A DNA stretch of 64,000 nt from assembly GCF_041296385.1 (NCBI RefSeq), contig NC_091015.1, positions 93,356,004-93,420,003 of the forward strand, in the 5' to 3' direction. Positions 38,341 to 50,207 of this stretch are shown piece by piece; position 1 is the first letter of the stretch; the number at the start of each line of letters is the position of its first letter. The notes beneath the pieces are model-generated. The model made no database searches, was not told where the DNA came from, and saw only the letters and a list, made by a program, of their open reading frames with translations. The stretch is from Aphelocoma coerulescens (taxonomy: Eukaryota > Chordata > Aves > Passeriformes > Corvidae). The position numbers were made by a program, and so were the translations under genes.

Positions 38341-38538
38341 TATTTTAGATATATTTGGACATTTTTTCACCATGCATATACTCATCCAAAAGGTCAATAA
38401 ATATTTCCATTAAACTTTTGGACTAAATGATGGTATAAAATAATAAGATTCATAGTTATAAATATTTTTGTTAATCAGTGATGTGATCACATCATGTGAA
38501 TTGGTGTCTTCTTCCTGATTTGGGAAAAATGGTGAACA
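38341..38538 (+). repeat. Inverted repeat, left arm (198 bp)
   Basis: The reverse complement of this segment aligns with 40360-40557 over 198 bp with no gap and about 25 mismatches counted by eye (roughly 87% identity). Similarity stops sharply at the outer end (TATTTTAGATA) and fades at the inner end (GGTGAACA). The arm contains ATGATGGTATAAAATAATAA and a TGTGATCACATCA near-palindrome. It does not match any repeat family I know. Confidence 0.9.
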
Positions 38539-39527
38539 TGTTAAGCTTTCCAACTTTTCTGTTTCCACTTAGGTTCATTATTCATCTTGGTTCCCTTTTG
38601 TTTGGCAATCATGTTACCGCAGAGAAGAATCTGCATGTATTCTGTCAATATACCTAATAGTTTTATGTTGTTTAACCTTTCTCTGTTTATTCCTCTCTTT
38701 ATTCATGCTCATGTTCTTTGGTTTTTTTGCTGAGATAGGACTTTTCATGTGCAACCTATAGCAATGCACAGCTCTTTCCACCTGTTACAGTTAATCTGGA
38801 GTCCAGGAATACATTTGGTGGTCAATATTCCTCTGGAACTTGTATTTATCAACAATGAATGCCACCTGATGCCACAATTTCTGCTTATCTGACAAGATAT
38901 ATTTGGGACTCTGAAAAACCTCCAGCTGCTATAGTCTAAGTAACATCCTGACATCTGAAAAAATTTAGTTCTTCTTATTTATTGTCCTTTCAGCCTTGTT
39001 AACATATCTTACAGTGGTCCAGAAATCAGTTTCGTTTACCTCTGTCACCATATTTTATTAGAATTTTCAGAGAAGCTGTGAATCCCAAGTTGTGACAAAA
39101 GATGACATAGAAGTAATGGATGCCAGTCTTCATTGGGAAGATGTGAAAAAGCTTGAAACTAAATTTTCCAATTCATCAGGCAAGAGCACAATACCTAGAA
39201 ATTGTTTCTGCTAGAAAAACTGGGAGTTAAACAGATTTCTTCCTCTTTGAACAGTGATTACTGTTCAGTCTGCCCAGGAAGGTAGCTCTGCACTTTGCTA
39301 TGCAAAAGTACACTGCCAAGCTAGGGAGAATGGAAAGGGCAAAGGAGGAACTGCTGATTTTGATGAAATGGAGAAACAGTCTGAAAAAAATGCAATTTAA
39401 TTACATCTAGATACAATTAAACAATGACACATACACATGTCAAGGTCCACTAAGAAAGGCTCTGAAAGGTATTGTACCTGAAGCATACAGGAGTACAACC
39501 TGCAAGAACAGTAAACAGGGCTCTTGC
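38539..39527. other. Loop of the inverted repeat, left part
   Basis: A/T-rich DNA between the left arm and the inserted LTR. No transposase frame or other gene was recognised. Confidence 0.6.
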
Positions 39528-39954
39528 TGTACTTGGTAAGGCTTGAGCCAGGAAAATGTTCATATTGCAGTGCCAGTGAGTAGGCTGGGGGTGCACAAGA
39601 AGATGGGAGTGGTCACAGCTGGGGACAGCTGACCCTAACTGGACAAACAAGTATTCCACACCATAACAGTTCATGGTGAACAGTTCAGCTGGGTAGAGCT
39701 GGCCAGAGAGCTGTCCCACTGCTGGAGCAGGCTGTGCATGGTCAGTGGTTGGTGAGAAATTGCAATGTGCATCACTTGTTTTGTATATTGCCTTATAATC
39801 ATTATTAACATTTTCCTTTCCTTTTCTGTCCTACTAAACTGTCTTTATCTCAACTCACGTGTTTTACCTGTTTTCCTATTCTCTCCCCCATCTCTGGGGG
39901 ACAGTGAGCAAACAGCTCTGTGGTGTTCAGTTGCCTGAAGGTTAAACCATAGCA
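39528..39954 (+). mobile_element. Solo LTR, ERVL-like family A variant
   Basis: Plus orientation. GTGCACAAGAAGATGGGAGT and GGGACAGCTGACCCTAACTG mark U3; the leader has AAATTGCAATGTGCATCACT and TTTTGTATATTG, which differs from the 23090-23496 copy; AACTGTCTTTATCTCAAC at 39837-39854 and CTCTCCCCCATCTCTGGGGG follow, and it ends at GGTTAAACCATAGCA (39954). The 5' end is less certain and no target duplication was found. The open frame at 39450-39719 (-) is antisense to it. It sits inside the loop of the inverted repeat, so it inserted there after that structure arose or was carried along. Confidence 0.85.
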
Positions 39955-40359
39955 AAGGGAGAGGCAAGAGGCATGTTGTATGTTAGAAAAACAGAATCCT
40001 TTCTAACATTCAGCACCAGGTGGGATTGCTGAAGAAGCTGTGAAGCTGCAGGAGCCCTATAAAACAAATGTCTGTTGTGAATATCTTGGGGCACGGCATA
40101 GCTGGGATTCATCTTGCCCAATTCTATCTGTCAAAAAGCATTCACCATTCAGTTTATCCTCTGGGAAGCCTTCACGGGTAGTGGAGGCAGACTTAATGCC
40201 AGAGACAATTTATCTTATGCTAAATGAGGTATCTAGACTTTATGGAATCACAGGGTGTTTGCTTGGTTAACCTAAAAGGAGTCTGGAGGCACCACAGAGC
40301 TTTGGGCCTGTGACTGGCTTCTATGGTATTATTTTAATGGCTGTAAGAAAAAGGAAAAG

Positions 40360-40557
40360 TGTTCACTCTTTTTCACAAACCAGGAAGAAAAAACCAATTC
40401 ACATTATGTGATCACGTCGCTGGTTAGCAAAAATATTTATAACTGTGAATCTTATCATTTTATACCATCATTTAGTCCAAAAGGTTACTGGAAACATTTA
40501 CAGACATTTTGGATGAGAATATGCATGGTGAAAAAAGGTTGACATGTATCTAAAATA
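40360..40557 (-). repeat. Inverted repeat, right arm (198 bp)
   Basis: Mirror partner of 38341-38538. Equal length without gaps suggests either a single inverted duplication or two copies of one element of fixed length. Beyond 40557 and inward of 40360 the two arms no longer resemble each other. The loop is 1821 bp including a 427-bp LTR. Confidence 0.9.
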
Positions 40558-43305
40558 AAAAGCATTACATTGTACTTGTTCAAGATATCTACATCTTTAG
40601 AGATCTGTCAGTGACACAGATTGCTAAATTTTCCCGTGAGTGACTGTAAAAAATGCATGAGTATGGTTTGAACCAATTGTTCATTTGAATGATGGTTAAT
40701 CAACTTTTAAAAATAACTGAGGAACTCCCGACATTTCAAAATCTTTAGCCTACAGCTTTCTCTGAAAGATGAAATTGTTAACAGCTATGTTTCATTACAT
40801 GCTACTTGCTCATATTTTGGAAAACTTAACTTGTGCAGACAGAGAGAAAAGCTTGAGTGGAACCCTTGTGACTGTCTGTATACCGAAGAAAATCAGTAGT
40901 TTAAGATAACAACTTACAAGAAATCCATGAAAAAACAATGTCGTATTTTACACTTACAAATCATATCTGCATTCAAAAATGAAAACAAAGGCTATCATCC
41001 TTGAATGGCTTATTCAACATGAGTTATTTTGCTGTCTTTAATGATAACAACAAGAATATAATTAATAATAATTTAATAATAAGTAGTGCAGGAGAAAACC
41101 CAACTCAGTAAGAAAGATAAGGTATGAAGAAGCATTGATCCTGAGCAAAGAAGACAAATTCCAGAAACAATTTTCTCACTGTCAGATGACTTTGTAAAGC
41201 TGATGTAAATAGGATAGTAAATACCTTAACTGACACTCACATTAAGTACCTTCCATTTGTAAGCAGCTCGGGCAGGAAATTAAAACAGAATGTGTTAAAT
41301 GTGATATGACCATTGTATATGAAATTTCTTACTTTAGAGAAATACAAACACTTTGGAAGGAAAAGGCCATGCGATTACCATCATGCTAATTATTATTGAT
41401 GGGTTCCCTAGTAGGAAATCTTATATCCTAGATATAAGAGAAAATCATAAAAATTAGAGCACAACTGCAATTTTCTTTTCCTTCCCAAGCCAGACTGCTC
41501 AAACAGGTTTGCAGTCCAACAGCTACAGTGCATTTTAATGAGAGCTGAGTCCATACAACTGTTGCTCTTATACCCCATTTCAGGTTAATAGCACAGGAAA
41601 AATTTCCCTTTTACCAGTAGTAAGTTAACACATGGCTGATGTGGGAGTAGAGGGAATACATACTAACTTCCTGCCTGACAATGCACTGGAACCATAAGCT
41701 GTCAATTCTCTTTCACCCAGCTACAACAAAAAAACCTTTGAAACCATTAAAGCTTTGATTAAAGCATTGATCTAAATCAGTAGAAATAGAAGATTAATTA
41801 AGTGTACCCAAAATAATTATTTTAAAATTATCTCGACATTCATACTGGTCACACAACTGGAAGGAGATTCTTTCTTCAGTACAGAATTGAAACAGCAAAT
41901 TAGATTTCACTCAGGCAGAAAAACTTACAGATTCTAATCCAGGAAAACATATGCTTACAGAATTGGCCATGGGTGTAGTAACTGATCTTGGACAATTGCA
42001 GTGTAATGGGCTCTCATCCCTTGAGGACTTGTCCTAAAGTTACTAGTAAAAACTGACTAGGCCAGTGACTTGGCAAACTGCCATTAGGGCTCATATTTTT
42101 TGTGATGAAGTTTGTGCAAGATTACAGATAAAATAGGAGATGATATATACCTTATGCAATGGTATAAAAACTTCCTGGGATGGTGAAACTAATAAATTAG
42201 AGGGACACTCTACTTGGAAAGTCACTGTGGAAATTTTTTCTACCGACACATAAATCCATGTCTAAATCAATATGAAGTGCTTTTTGGGTGTTTTTTTTTT
42301 TTAATTTGGGAAAGAATCAAATCATAAACCTTACCATCATAAAGTGACCTACACAAGACATCACTGATATTGTTACAGGTGGAAGATAGCATGTAGGCAG
42401 AAATTTGGCAAGTATCGGCCTTTGCAACGTACAACACATTATCCAAAGGATGGAAAGATGAATTGCAACTGCATCTATCTGCTTTTGAAAGATGCTTTTG
42501 TTTTTCTTTTAGCAATACATTCAACAGAAAAAGAGCAACTCACTAAAATGTCATTCTGACTACAAATTACTCCTGTGGTGTCTCACGCAGTTTAACACAG
42601 AGAAACTACAAGATGCGACAAAGACATGGGATTATAAATTATGAATTTAAAGTGCCAGTCACGCCACTATTTATAAAATGAAATCATGCAGAGTATAAAC
42701 TAACGTCCTGGAAACATTAGGGTTGCGATTCATCTGCTACAACTTCAGACAGCTTTTCAGAAACTATCTGATTTATGTTGGAAACCCACATCAAGACAAA
42801 AAGAATCTAATTCTGAGATTATCTCTTTCTATACCCAACAATAAAAGGAGTCCAAACAACTTAAAGTATACTAGACATCTACAGTCTAATACTGAATTAT
42901 TGCAATGCACATTGCAATGCTGAAAAATTCTGTGTGCACTCAGGTGAATGTCAGTCTAAGAGAGTTTCTCTGAATTTGATAATTTTAGAATTGCTTGCAT
43001 TCCATTAGAATTAGCAGAATGTCTATGGAAACCAGTATGAAAGCAGGTGTCTTCCACCTCAAAGTATTGTATGTATCAATAGAGGACAGAATAACTTTAT
43101 CTTTGATTCTCAGCACACCATACAATTTTTAAGGGTGGACCTATCAGAAGCAGCAATGGTGAAACATTGCAGGAAATGTGGACCATGTCTTTCTGCACAC
43201 AGTGGACTTTTCCTATGAGCTTCAGGTGAAGCATAGGACTCATGGATTTGCTCAAAGCAGTAGCCCTAAAGATGCAATGCTAACTTCCACACATGCAGTT
43301 TGAAC
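40558..43305. other. Non-coding stretch, no gene recognised
   Basis: A/T-rich DNA with no recognisable gene. A splice-acceptor-like TTTGTTTTTCTTTTAG ends at about 42513, but no matching donor or open exon follows. Confidence 0.65.
43302..43305. repeat. Target-site duplication GAAC, left copy
   Basis: Four bases directly before the LTR start, repeated at 43745-43748 directly after its end. Confidence 0.85.
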
Positions 43306-43744
43306 TGATGCCTTAGGTTTTAACTTTCATATTTTTCGAATCTTGTACTGCCTGGTGTGTACCTCTGAAGTTTCTTGTAGCCTGTTAACTTCTGCTCTCT
43401 CGTGCTAGGTAGACATAACAAAGCCTCTCCGGGCCTGCTTTCCAGGGACATTCAGACTGTCCTAGGCCCAAAATGTGTAAACCAAAAGCCTCTGAAAGGG
43501 GGGAAAGCTTGGGGAAACTACATCATTAACTGAAACTTTAATTGGAGAATTAACTCTGATATGCAAATGAACCAAACCTATAAAAGTGTGAAGAACTCGC
43601 GACCTGGGGTCCATCTTGGGGTCCATCTTGGCAACAGCCTCTGGCTCCCCAGCATGTACCTTTGAAGGCCTTTCAAATAAATACCTACCTTTATTTCCTT
43701 ATTCTTGTGTAGTCTCTGTTTCTAGGAGGCCTCTTAAGGCATCA
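43306..43744 (+). mobile_element. Intact solo LTR, ERV class I-like, with 4-bp target duplication
   Basis: A 439-bp LTR bounded by TGATGCCTTA at 43306-43315 and TAAGGCATCA at 43735-43744, a perfect 10-bp terminal inverted repeat. GAAC at 43302-43305 and again at 43745-43748 is a 4-bp target-site duplication, the length made by gammaretrovirus-like (class I) integrases. A TATA box (CTATAAAAG, 43578-43586) and an AATAAA (43676-43681) are in the expected order. A 13-bp duplication (GGGGTCCATCTTG) lies between them at about 43606-43632. No internal retroviral genes remain, so the provirus was lost by LTR-LTR recombination. The intact ends suggest a fairly young insertion. Confidence 0.93.
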
Positions 43745-45074
43745 GAACCAGTGCTCTCTTTACAGATTTTGCTTTGTGTTGTACTGTGCAGCATCAGCAA
43801 GTACTGATTATCAGAACCTGGTACATGAGAGATAGCACCAACTGCTTCAGAAATATAACCTCAATTTCAGAAGTGAATAAAAGAAGAAAGAGGGAGGGTT
43901 CCCTCCAATCATGTGGGGTAAATCTGAGAGTGAGATTTCTTATATCTGCAGTGTCAGTCACACCAGGATCACAGAATAGCATCCTGACCACCAAGCTGAA
44001 TCAGAAAACTGCTTGAGTCACAAAATTACTACAGCCTGTACATAAATTTTAGCGTTCCAGACCCTCAGACAGTTGTTGCACTCTATGAAAGAACTCTTCC
44101 AAGCAAAGGTTCTTTGGTGAGCAAACAGAATTATTTTTAAATGTTAATTAACAAATAATACATACTTAAATAGAATTAATAATTATTCATTCTTAAAACT
44201 TTACTGTGAAAAAAAAGTCTTAGGTAAACTATAGTTTGTTCACTTAAACTTGATTTGTTTGTGGAGAGGTCAAAGAGGTCTGTGTGGACTGCACTACTGC
44301 CTCAAGTCACCAACACTGTTTCAGTATCTGTGTGTAGATAGACAAAGTATGTATCAACCTCCTATGGTAGCTGTAAAATCTGCATTCTCAGGAGGTATTG
44401 GCATCAATTCCAGAGGTTCATATAATGTCACAGTGGCTGCTCTCTTATTGTGCATATTTTGATACATCTGCCAGGAAAATTTGGGTGCAGTTTTGAATGA
44501 AGAAGAATGTTTCTAAAAAACCTAACGCTACAAAAACTGTGTCTTATTCTCCACTTTTACTCTTAATTTAAAGATAGCATTTTTCCTGTATATCATGGTC
44601 TGTTATTTCCATGCCTTTCAAATATGAAGGTGAGATGGTGTTCAGTTATGGGTAGCATTTCTTGTATTTTGCCTCAAGCTCAGTAGAGTTTTAGAGATTT
44701 AGAGGGTCACAGCAATGCTTGCTAAATGACAGTCCTGCAATCTGCTCTTTTACATTCTTGAAGAAGAAAAAAACACCTATTGCAAATGCAGTAGCCAGTA
44801 TTCCCTGGTAATAAATTGGGTGACATGAAATGTCAGCATACACATGAAACAGGACTTTGGTCTTTCAGTAGGTAAATTTCTAACCCATTCCAGGATCCCA
44901 TTGTTTGAATGACAACTGGGCTTCTGGAAACATATATCCTGACTAATTAGGAGTGTTACTTGTGTTTGTTGCTGCATTTTTTATGACTGCTATCCAAACT
45001 GTAGTGCTACAAAACAAACAATTCTATGATGCAGTCTAAGCTTCTTCTAAAACTATGTACTACACCAAAACTTC
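43745..45074. other. Non-coding stretch, no gene recognised
   Basis: After the right GAAC duplicate at 43745-43748 the sequence is A/T-rich with short overlapping frames and no recognisable gene. Confidence 0.65.
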
Positions 45075-45146
45075 AGCATCTCCAAAAATGCTATGTTCTT
45101 GTAGTTTACAAGCATCTCCAGAAATGTTATGTTCTTGTTGATTATG
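45075..45146 (+). repeat. Two-copy tandem duplication, 36-bp unit
   Basis: Units beginning AGCATCTCCAAAAATGCTAT (45075) and AGCATCTCCAGAAATGTTAT (45111) differ by a handful of bases. Such a dimer points to a single local slippage event. Confidence 0.85.
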
Positions 45147-45662
45147 TTAGTGGCTGATGGTTTATGTTGGCCATGATTTCAGTTTTGCTGTCATCTGGCT
45201 GTATTCCTCCTGAAGACAGAAGGGATTTCATGTGATTAACTTAGATTTCTGCAGGCTGGATAATATCTTGATCAAACTTCACATAGTCTGTTTGGGTCCT
45301 CGCCATCACTTGCATTTCTGATTGTGTTCTGTCTGAGTTGATGTGGGTTTTATCATACCATCAGCTCTTTAATAACAGTGCCTCCAAAAGTTACTGTTCT
45401 TTTGCTGAAACTTTTCATTAGTTGGCCCTAATGGAAAATATAGACAAAAATGTTTACAGCGCCTGGGTGTATAGTTGAGAAATATATCTCTCAAACCAAA
45501 TTGCATATGTCTGACTTTGTTATCCATAACAATATTTTTAACTGCTTTTTTGGCTCCAAAGGTATGTCAATCCAGAAACAGAAAATTTCCAACTCATTAT
45601 AGCCTTGATTAAACTGGTGGAATCCAAAAAATGCTAAAAAATACGTCATCTCTCTACTCATA

Positions 45663-46123
45663 AATACCCCTAAAAAGTAACACTAATAATAAACCCTAAT
45701 GCCTGAACAAAAGAGGAACCCTGATCTTTAACCTTTAACCCTAATCTTAAAATTAAACAAAATCCTAAACATAAACCCAAAACCTTAATCTAACCCAAAT
45801 TTTAAACCTAGCCTTAATACCACCCATTAATCTAAGACTAACCACAATCAAACACAAAATCCAAATTTTAAGCACAACCCTAATCCTAAACCCTACTATA
45901 ATGCTAAAGCTAAACTTGATCACTGAATAATACCAGTGAATCATAACTCCAACCTTAAATATCCCTCTTTTGAAGAGCTGGAGTAACCTTGACCCTGAAC
46001 CCTAAACATAAAACCAAACCATAATGCAAATTGTTGTCTGCACAGACATATTTCTAAACCTAATCCTGACCCAAACTCTAGTTCTGCTCTGCCCAAACCC
46101 ACAATTATAATTTCAAGCCCTAA
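45663..46123 (+). repeat. Degenerate telomere-like array, CCCTAA strand
   Basis: Exact CCCTAA hexamers occur at 45668, 45694, 45739, 45888, 46000 and 46118, in a background of AACCTTAA, ATCCTAAA, AACCTAG and similar one-base variants with spacing close to multiples of six or seven in places. Six exact copies in about 460 bp is far above the roughly 0.1 expected for a random hexamer. The array is old and eroded; there is no long perfect run. Confidence 0.75.
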
Positions 46124-46289
46124 TACTAAACCTGGCAATAATATTTGGCCACCCTGTTAGCTTCACTCCAGCAATAAATCAAATCCTTGTCTTGACATGA
46201 AGCATTAGCACAAAAACAAACTTAAACTGAATCCCAACTCTAATGTTATCCACAAGATTAGATTTATGGCAGTGGTGTTACAGCATGAA

Positions 46290-46455
46290 TGAGGGGCTGG
46301 GTGTTAGAGGTTAGGGGTTTGTTTCTGGTTTGGGATTAGGGTTTTAACTATGGGTTAATTTTTTTCTTAGGATACGTTTTATAATGGGGTTAATGATTGG
46401 GGTTTGTGATAGGGTCTGAGGCTTGTGATTGAGGTTAGAAGTTGAAGTCAAGATT
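46290..46455 (+). repeat. Degenerate telomere-like array, TTAGGG strand
   Basis: G-rich counterpart in the opposite sense: TTAGGG at 46311 and 46336, with GTTAGAGGTTAGGGGTTTG, ATGGGTTAA, GGGGTTAATGATTGGGGTTT and GATAGGGTC around them. It lies about 170 bp after the C-rich arm, so the plus strand reads CCCTAA-like then TTAGGG-like. Confidence 0.7.
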
Positions 46456-46689
46456 GCCATTACAGAGTGCTTTCCCATAGCATGGGGAATGTCATAGAGG
46501 ACTAAATTTTAAATTGAAATGCAAGCAGAATATTCAAAGAAAAAAATGTTAATGAGATCAAATTACTGGCTCAAGACAATTTCACTCAGGCATTCCTTAA
46601 AAACTGTAGTGTAAAGTAGTTGAGCAAGTAAGCAGGGTTTGTAACCTCTCACAGAAAATGGCCAGAAAACCAGAATAGAGTGCTAATTT

Positions 46690-47130
46690 TAATTATATTG
46701 GTGGGATCCAGTAATTACAGAACAATACATCTGATGCTTACACAGTAAAATTACTGGCAATCCTGATTAAATATGGAATTAGAGAAGTCATAGCTAGATC
46801 CTGGGCACTGGGGAAGCCTAGAAAAGTTTTGTAGGGTTAAATTATGTATATTTTATCTCTAAAAAAATCATGTAAAGAGTTAGAGAAGATAGACATACAT
46901 TTCACAAAATCTACGTAGATATGTAAAAGGTATTCAAAAAAGTTGGTCACGAAATGCTCTTCAAATCTTTATTCTGTGATGGAATAAGAAACAAATCCTT
47001 CACACGACAGAATAACAATTAAAAGATTGGACTCAATTATCAGTTTTCGGAATATATGGAAGCTGCAAGTGGAATACAGTCTGCATCACCATATTGATGG
47101 ATATTAAAGTGACAGAGCTTGATACCTGAT
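46690..47130 (+). mobile_element. Possible ancient CR1/L3-like LINE relic
   Basis: A segment reading SNYRTIHLMLTQ near 46711-46746 resembles the conserved NYRPISLTS block of CR1-group reverse transcriptases, and later words (TTAGAGAAGATAGACATACA, GGTCACGAAATGCTCTTCAA) fit the same scaffold loosely. Highly diverged, with frames broken everywhere. It might extend to about 47980. Alternatively this is chance similarity. Confidence 0.35.
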
Positions 47131-50122
47131 CTTTGGGATTTTAAAAACAACAAATGAATGTGCAAGAAGGTCTTATGAGATTGGTTGATACAGAAAAGTG
47201 AAGGAGCAAAATCACATTTCGTGTAAAATGGATGCAAAATGACAGAGAGAAAAAAATTAGTCTAACATTGTACACAGAGGGATTGATTCTGCATATGTGC
47301 TGAGTGGTAATTGATTACTGGGACTTACAAAAAGCTCTTCAAAGCATTTGAGAAAAAAAATAGAAAATAGACTACCACTACACTCTGCTCTGAGGGTAAA
47401 ATAACACAGAACAGAAAACATGATAGTACCAATGCACACAGGAAATACCTACCTGTTCTTGGAGTATTCTGTGTAAGTCCAATACCTCTCTTACAAAAAA
47501 GAATGGAGTAGATTTAAAAGACAAAAGAGTGAGAAGGGTACCCAAGCAACTGAAATAGTTTCAACACAAAACCAAATTAAATAGACTAGTACTCTTCAGC
47601 TTGGTAAAGAGAACAGGGCTGTGAACAGCTGTTCAGTGTCTCTTCCAGGATAGGAACAAGGTGATACCAAATACAACTACATTTAAAAGTAATATAAAAA
47701 GTGTAATGTATAGTTAAACTCAGGAAACACTTTCCTGCTGAATGCTGGGGTAAGGTTGACAACAGTTCACTAAATGAATGGTTGATATGTTGAAGAAAAG
47801 TTGATTGCATTGAGAAATGCAGAGTTATCGCTAATTCAAGAATCTTAATTTACTAGGAGAATTTCTGCAGTATAAAAAAATATTTTCACCTATGTATCTA
47901 TGATCACTGGCCATAAGGAGATAAGATGCTAGCCTAATTATGCACTTTGATTTATCTTGAAGTGACACTTCTAAAACTTCACTTTGGTAGAACGGATAAG
48001 GAACCAGACCAGAGTGGATGGATAAAAAGGAAATACATAAATGAATCAAAGAAATAGCAGAATGAAAATAGGTCAGATCACAGAACAGAGAATAGAGAAG
48101 GATTAAAAAGGAACAGCAGAGCAGTGGTAGAGAAAAAAAAATGGAACAAAATATAGAAAACCACGCAAGCATCTTTCAACCCACATGATCTCTGACTGGA
48201 ACAAATGTAGAGAAGGACTACTGGGATAAATAGAACAGGGATATGTATTACAGAAGAAGGCAAAAAAAAATTGAAAATTTGCAGTTCCATCAATCTAACT
48301 AAAAATTGACCATGACTATGACTGTTCTACACAAGTAAGTTTACATACATCAGGAGCATAACCTGAAGGGCAACACTATGAGAATGAAAAGCTGTAAGAT
48401 GGCCACATATAGATCAGGAATGGAAATTCAGTCAGCAAAGCAGTGAGGCTCTGAAACAGACTTTGAGTTGGAATAGTTGGTGCTATTTCCAAAATTGTAA
48501 AAAAATACTGCAACATATCAAAAAAGGAGACTAGAGTCTGTGAACTCATAGTCCATTACATTTCTAGGTCCCATGTTTTAAATGCCAGCAAAAAATTTAA
48601 GGTAAAAAATGTCAGACTTGTCTCAGGTTTGGGGTTTTTTTGGTTTTTTTTATGGATGGGTTTAGGCATCTCTTTACCACACAACAAGCAGATTCACACA
48701 GTGTAGAGCTTGCAGAGACCATTCAGTTACATAATTTGGTGTCCAGTAATACCAGGCCATTACATTCCCTTCAGCTAACTGCCTCTTGAGTGCAATAAAC
48801 TCTCTTTGCCCAAAACACATTTTCTAGGTAGGTATCTGAGTTCAGTTCAAGGAATTCAAAAGACCGAGAGTGCACCACTGCCTTCAGAATTTGTGCCTTT
48901 GGATGACCATGCACAGAGTTAAACTTATTTATGGAATATTTCTCATTTGAACTTTGTTGCCTTTAGGTGTTTACTGTACTATTCTCCGTGAGGTCAAAAA
49001 TCATCTTGGGAACTGATATTTTCTGCCTGTTCAAGTATTTATACAATACAGGCAAGTAAATCAAATCTTCTGGAAGAGATAAAAAAGCCTGAGCTAAGCC
49101 ATTTATTGTAAGTTGTTTCTTCTAACCCACAAATACTGCTTGTGTACCTCTTCTAATTTTTGCTATTTTTTCAGCAATCTTCTTGAAACATGGATAGCAT
49201 ATTCATTTGTACAAGTCTTCTGTGCTGGAGTTCATATTTTGGAACCATAGGTCTTTCAAATACAGATATATTGAAAAGTTATGTATTATTAATTACACAA
49301 TTTGGCAAAAGACTGTTATATCAATGTATCCTTGTTATATGCACCTGTTTTCCTGGCTCAGTGAGTGATGATTTTTGGAGAAAACACTGAAAAGATGAGG
49401 GGAATTGCAGTGAATTATGAATGAAGTATATTCACCTGTGGAAATTTCCACATTGAAGAGGCTTAAAAAACTGTGCACAATGAGAGAAAAAATACAGGGT
49501 GCAGATACTGGCAACAAAGCAAAGTCTCTGATGAAAAGATAACAAACCTGAGTCATCAGAGGCAACAGAGTCCAATATTCTGATCAATTTGTATTAGCTA
49601 TTCCACACATGGAGGATTTAAAGTTCAACATCAAATTTACTGATTTGAATCTCTTTTGACATTAAATGGAAATTTGATTTTGCAAGGTGATACAGCAACA
49701 TACTTGAATCACAACACAAGTACAAATAATCAGAGTATACAGCTGGAATAAATAGTTCAATCACAGTACTAACATAATTCTCAATAGTATGCTCGCTGTC
49801 CTCAGTTGCTGTCAAGATATGTATGACAAGAATCCAGATCATGTCTGTCATTCTCGTTCGTTGTTAAGTTTTTATACTCTCTGTTGTTCACATTCTGTGA
49901 CGGGTACCTTATTGAAAGTAGTGTGACTATTTCTGCTCTTTTTATTAACCGAGGGACAGAAAAGCAGTTGATCTGCTCAGATGGTACTATTGGTTGATTT
50001 ACACAACTAGTACAGCCAGTTGATCCACTCCCCCAATATAGGTGGCCGATCACTGTTGGAGAATGGTTAAGAGGATCAGGGACATGGATCATTGATAAAG
50101 ACAGATCAATAAAAGAGCTATA
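47131..50122. other. Non-coding stretch; last part may be provirus interior
   Basis: No gene was recognised. The plus strand is purine-rich around 47900-48300, which creates C/F/L/S-rich antisense frames such as 47831-48172 (-). A T/G-rich simple stretch occurs at 48625-48660. The interval just before 50123 probably belongs to the provirus that ends at 50502, but its 5' limit cannot be placed. Confidence 0.5.
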
Positions 50123-50202
50123 CAAGCAAAGGCCTGCATGAGCAAAGGCCTGCACAAGCAAAGGCCTGCATGAGAAAATGCCTGCGTGAGAAACAGGCCT
50201 GA
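50123..50202 (+). repeat. Tandem array, five 16-bp units, in a provirus 3' end
   Basis: Five consecutive 16-bp units begin at 50123, 50139, 50155, 50171 and 50187. Units 1 to 3 are almost identical (CAAGCAAAGGCCTGCA or TGAGCAAAGGCCTGCA); units 4 and 5 are diverged (TGAGAAAATGCCTGCG, TGAGAAACAGGCCTGA). The array ends five bases before the polypurine tract. Confidence 0.93.
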
Positions 50203-50207
50203 GAACC

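Noticed and set aside
45663..46455. Chromosome fusion scar
   Set aside because: The arm order is CCCTAA then TTAGGG; an end-to-end fusion would show the reverse order.
47831..48293. Hydrophobic minus-strand frames as membrane proteins
   Set aside because: The plus strand is purine-rich here, so its complement automatically encodes F, L, S and C; no family resemblance.
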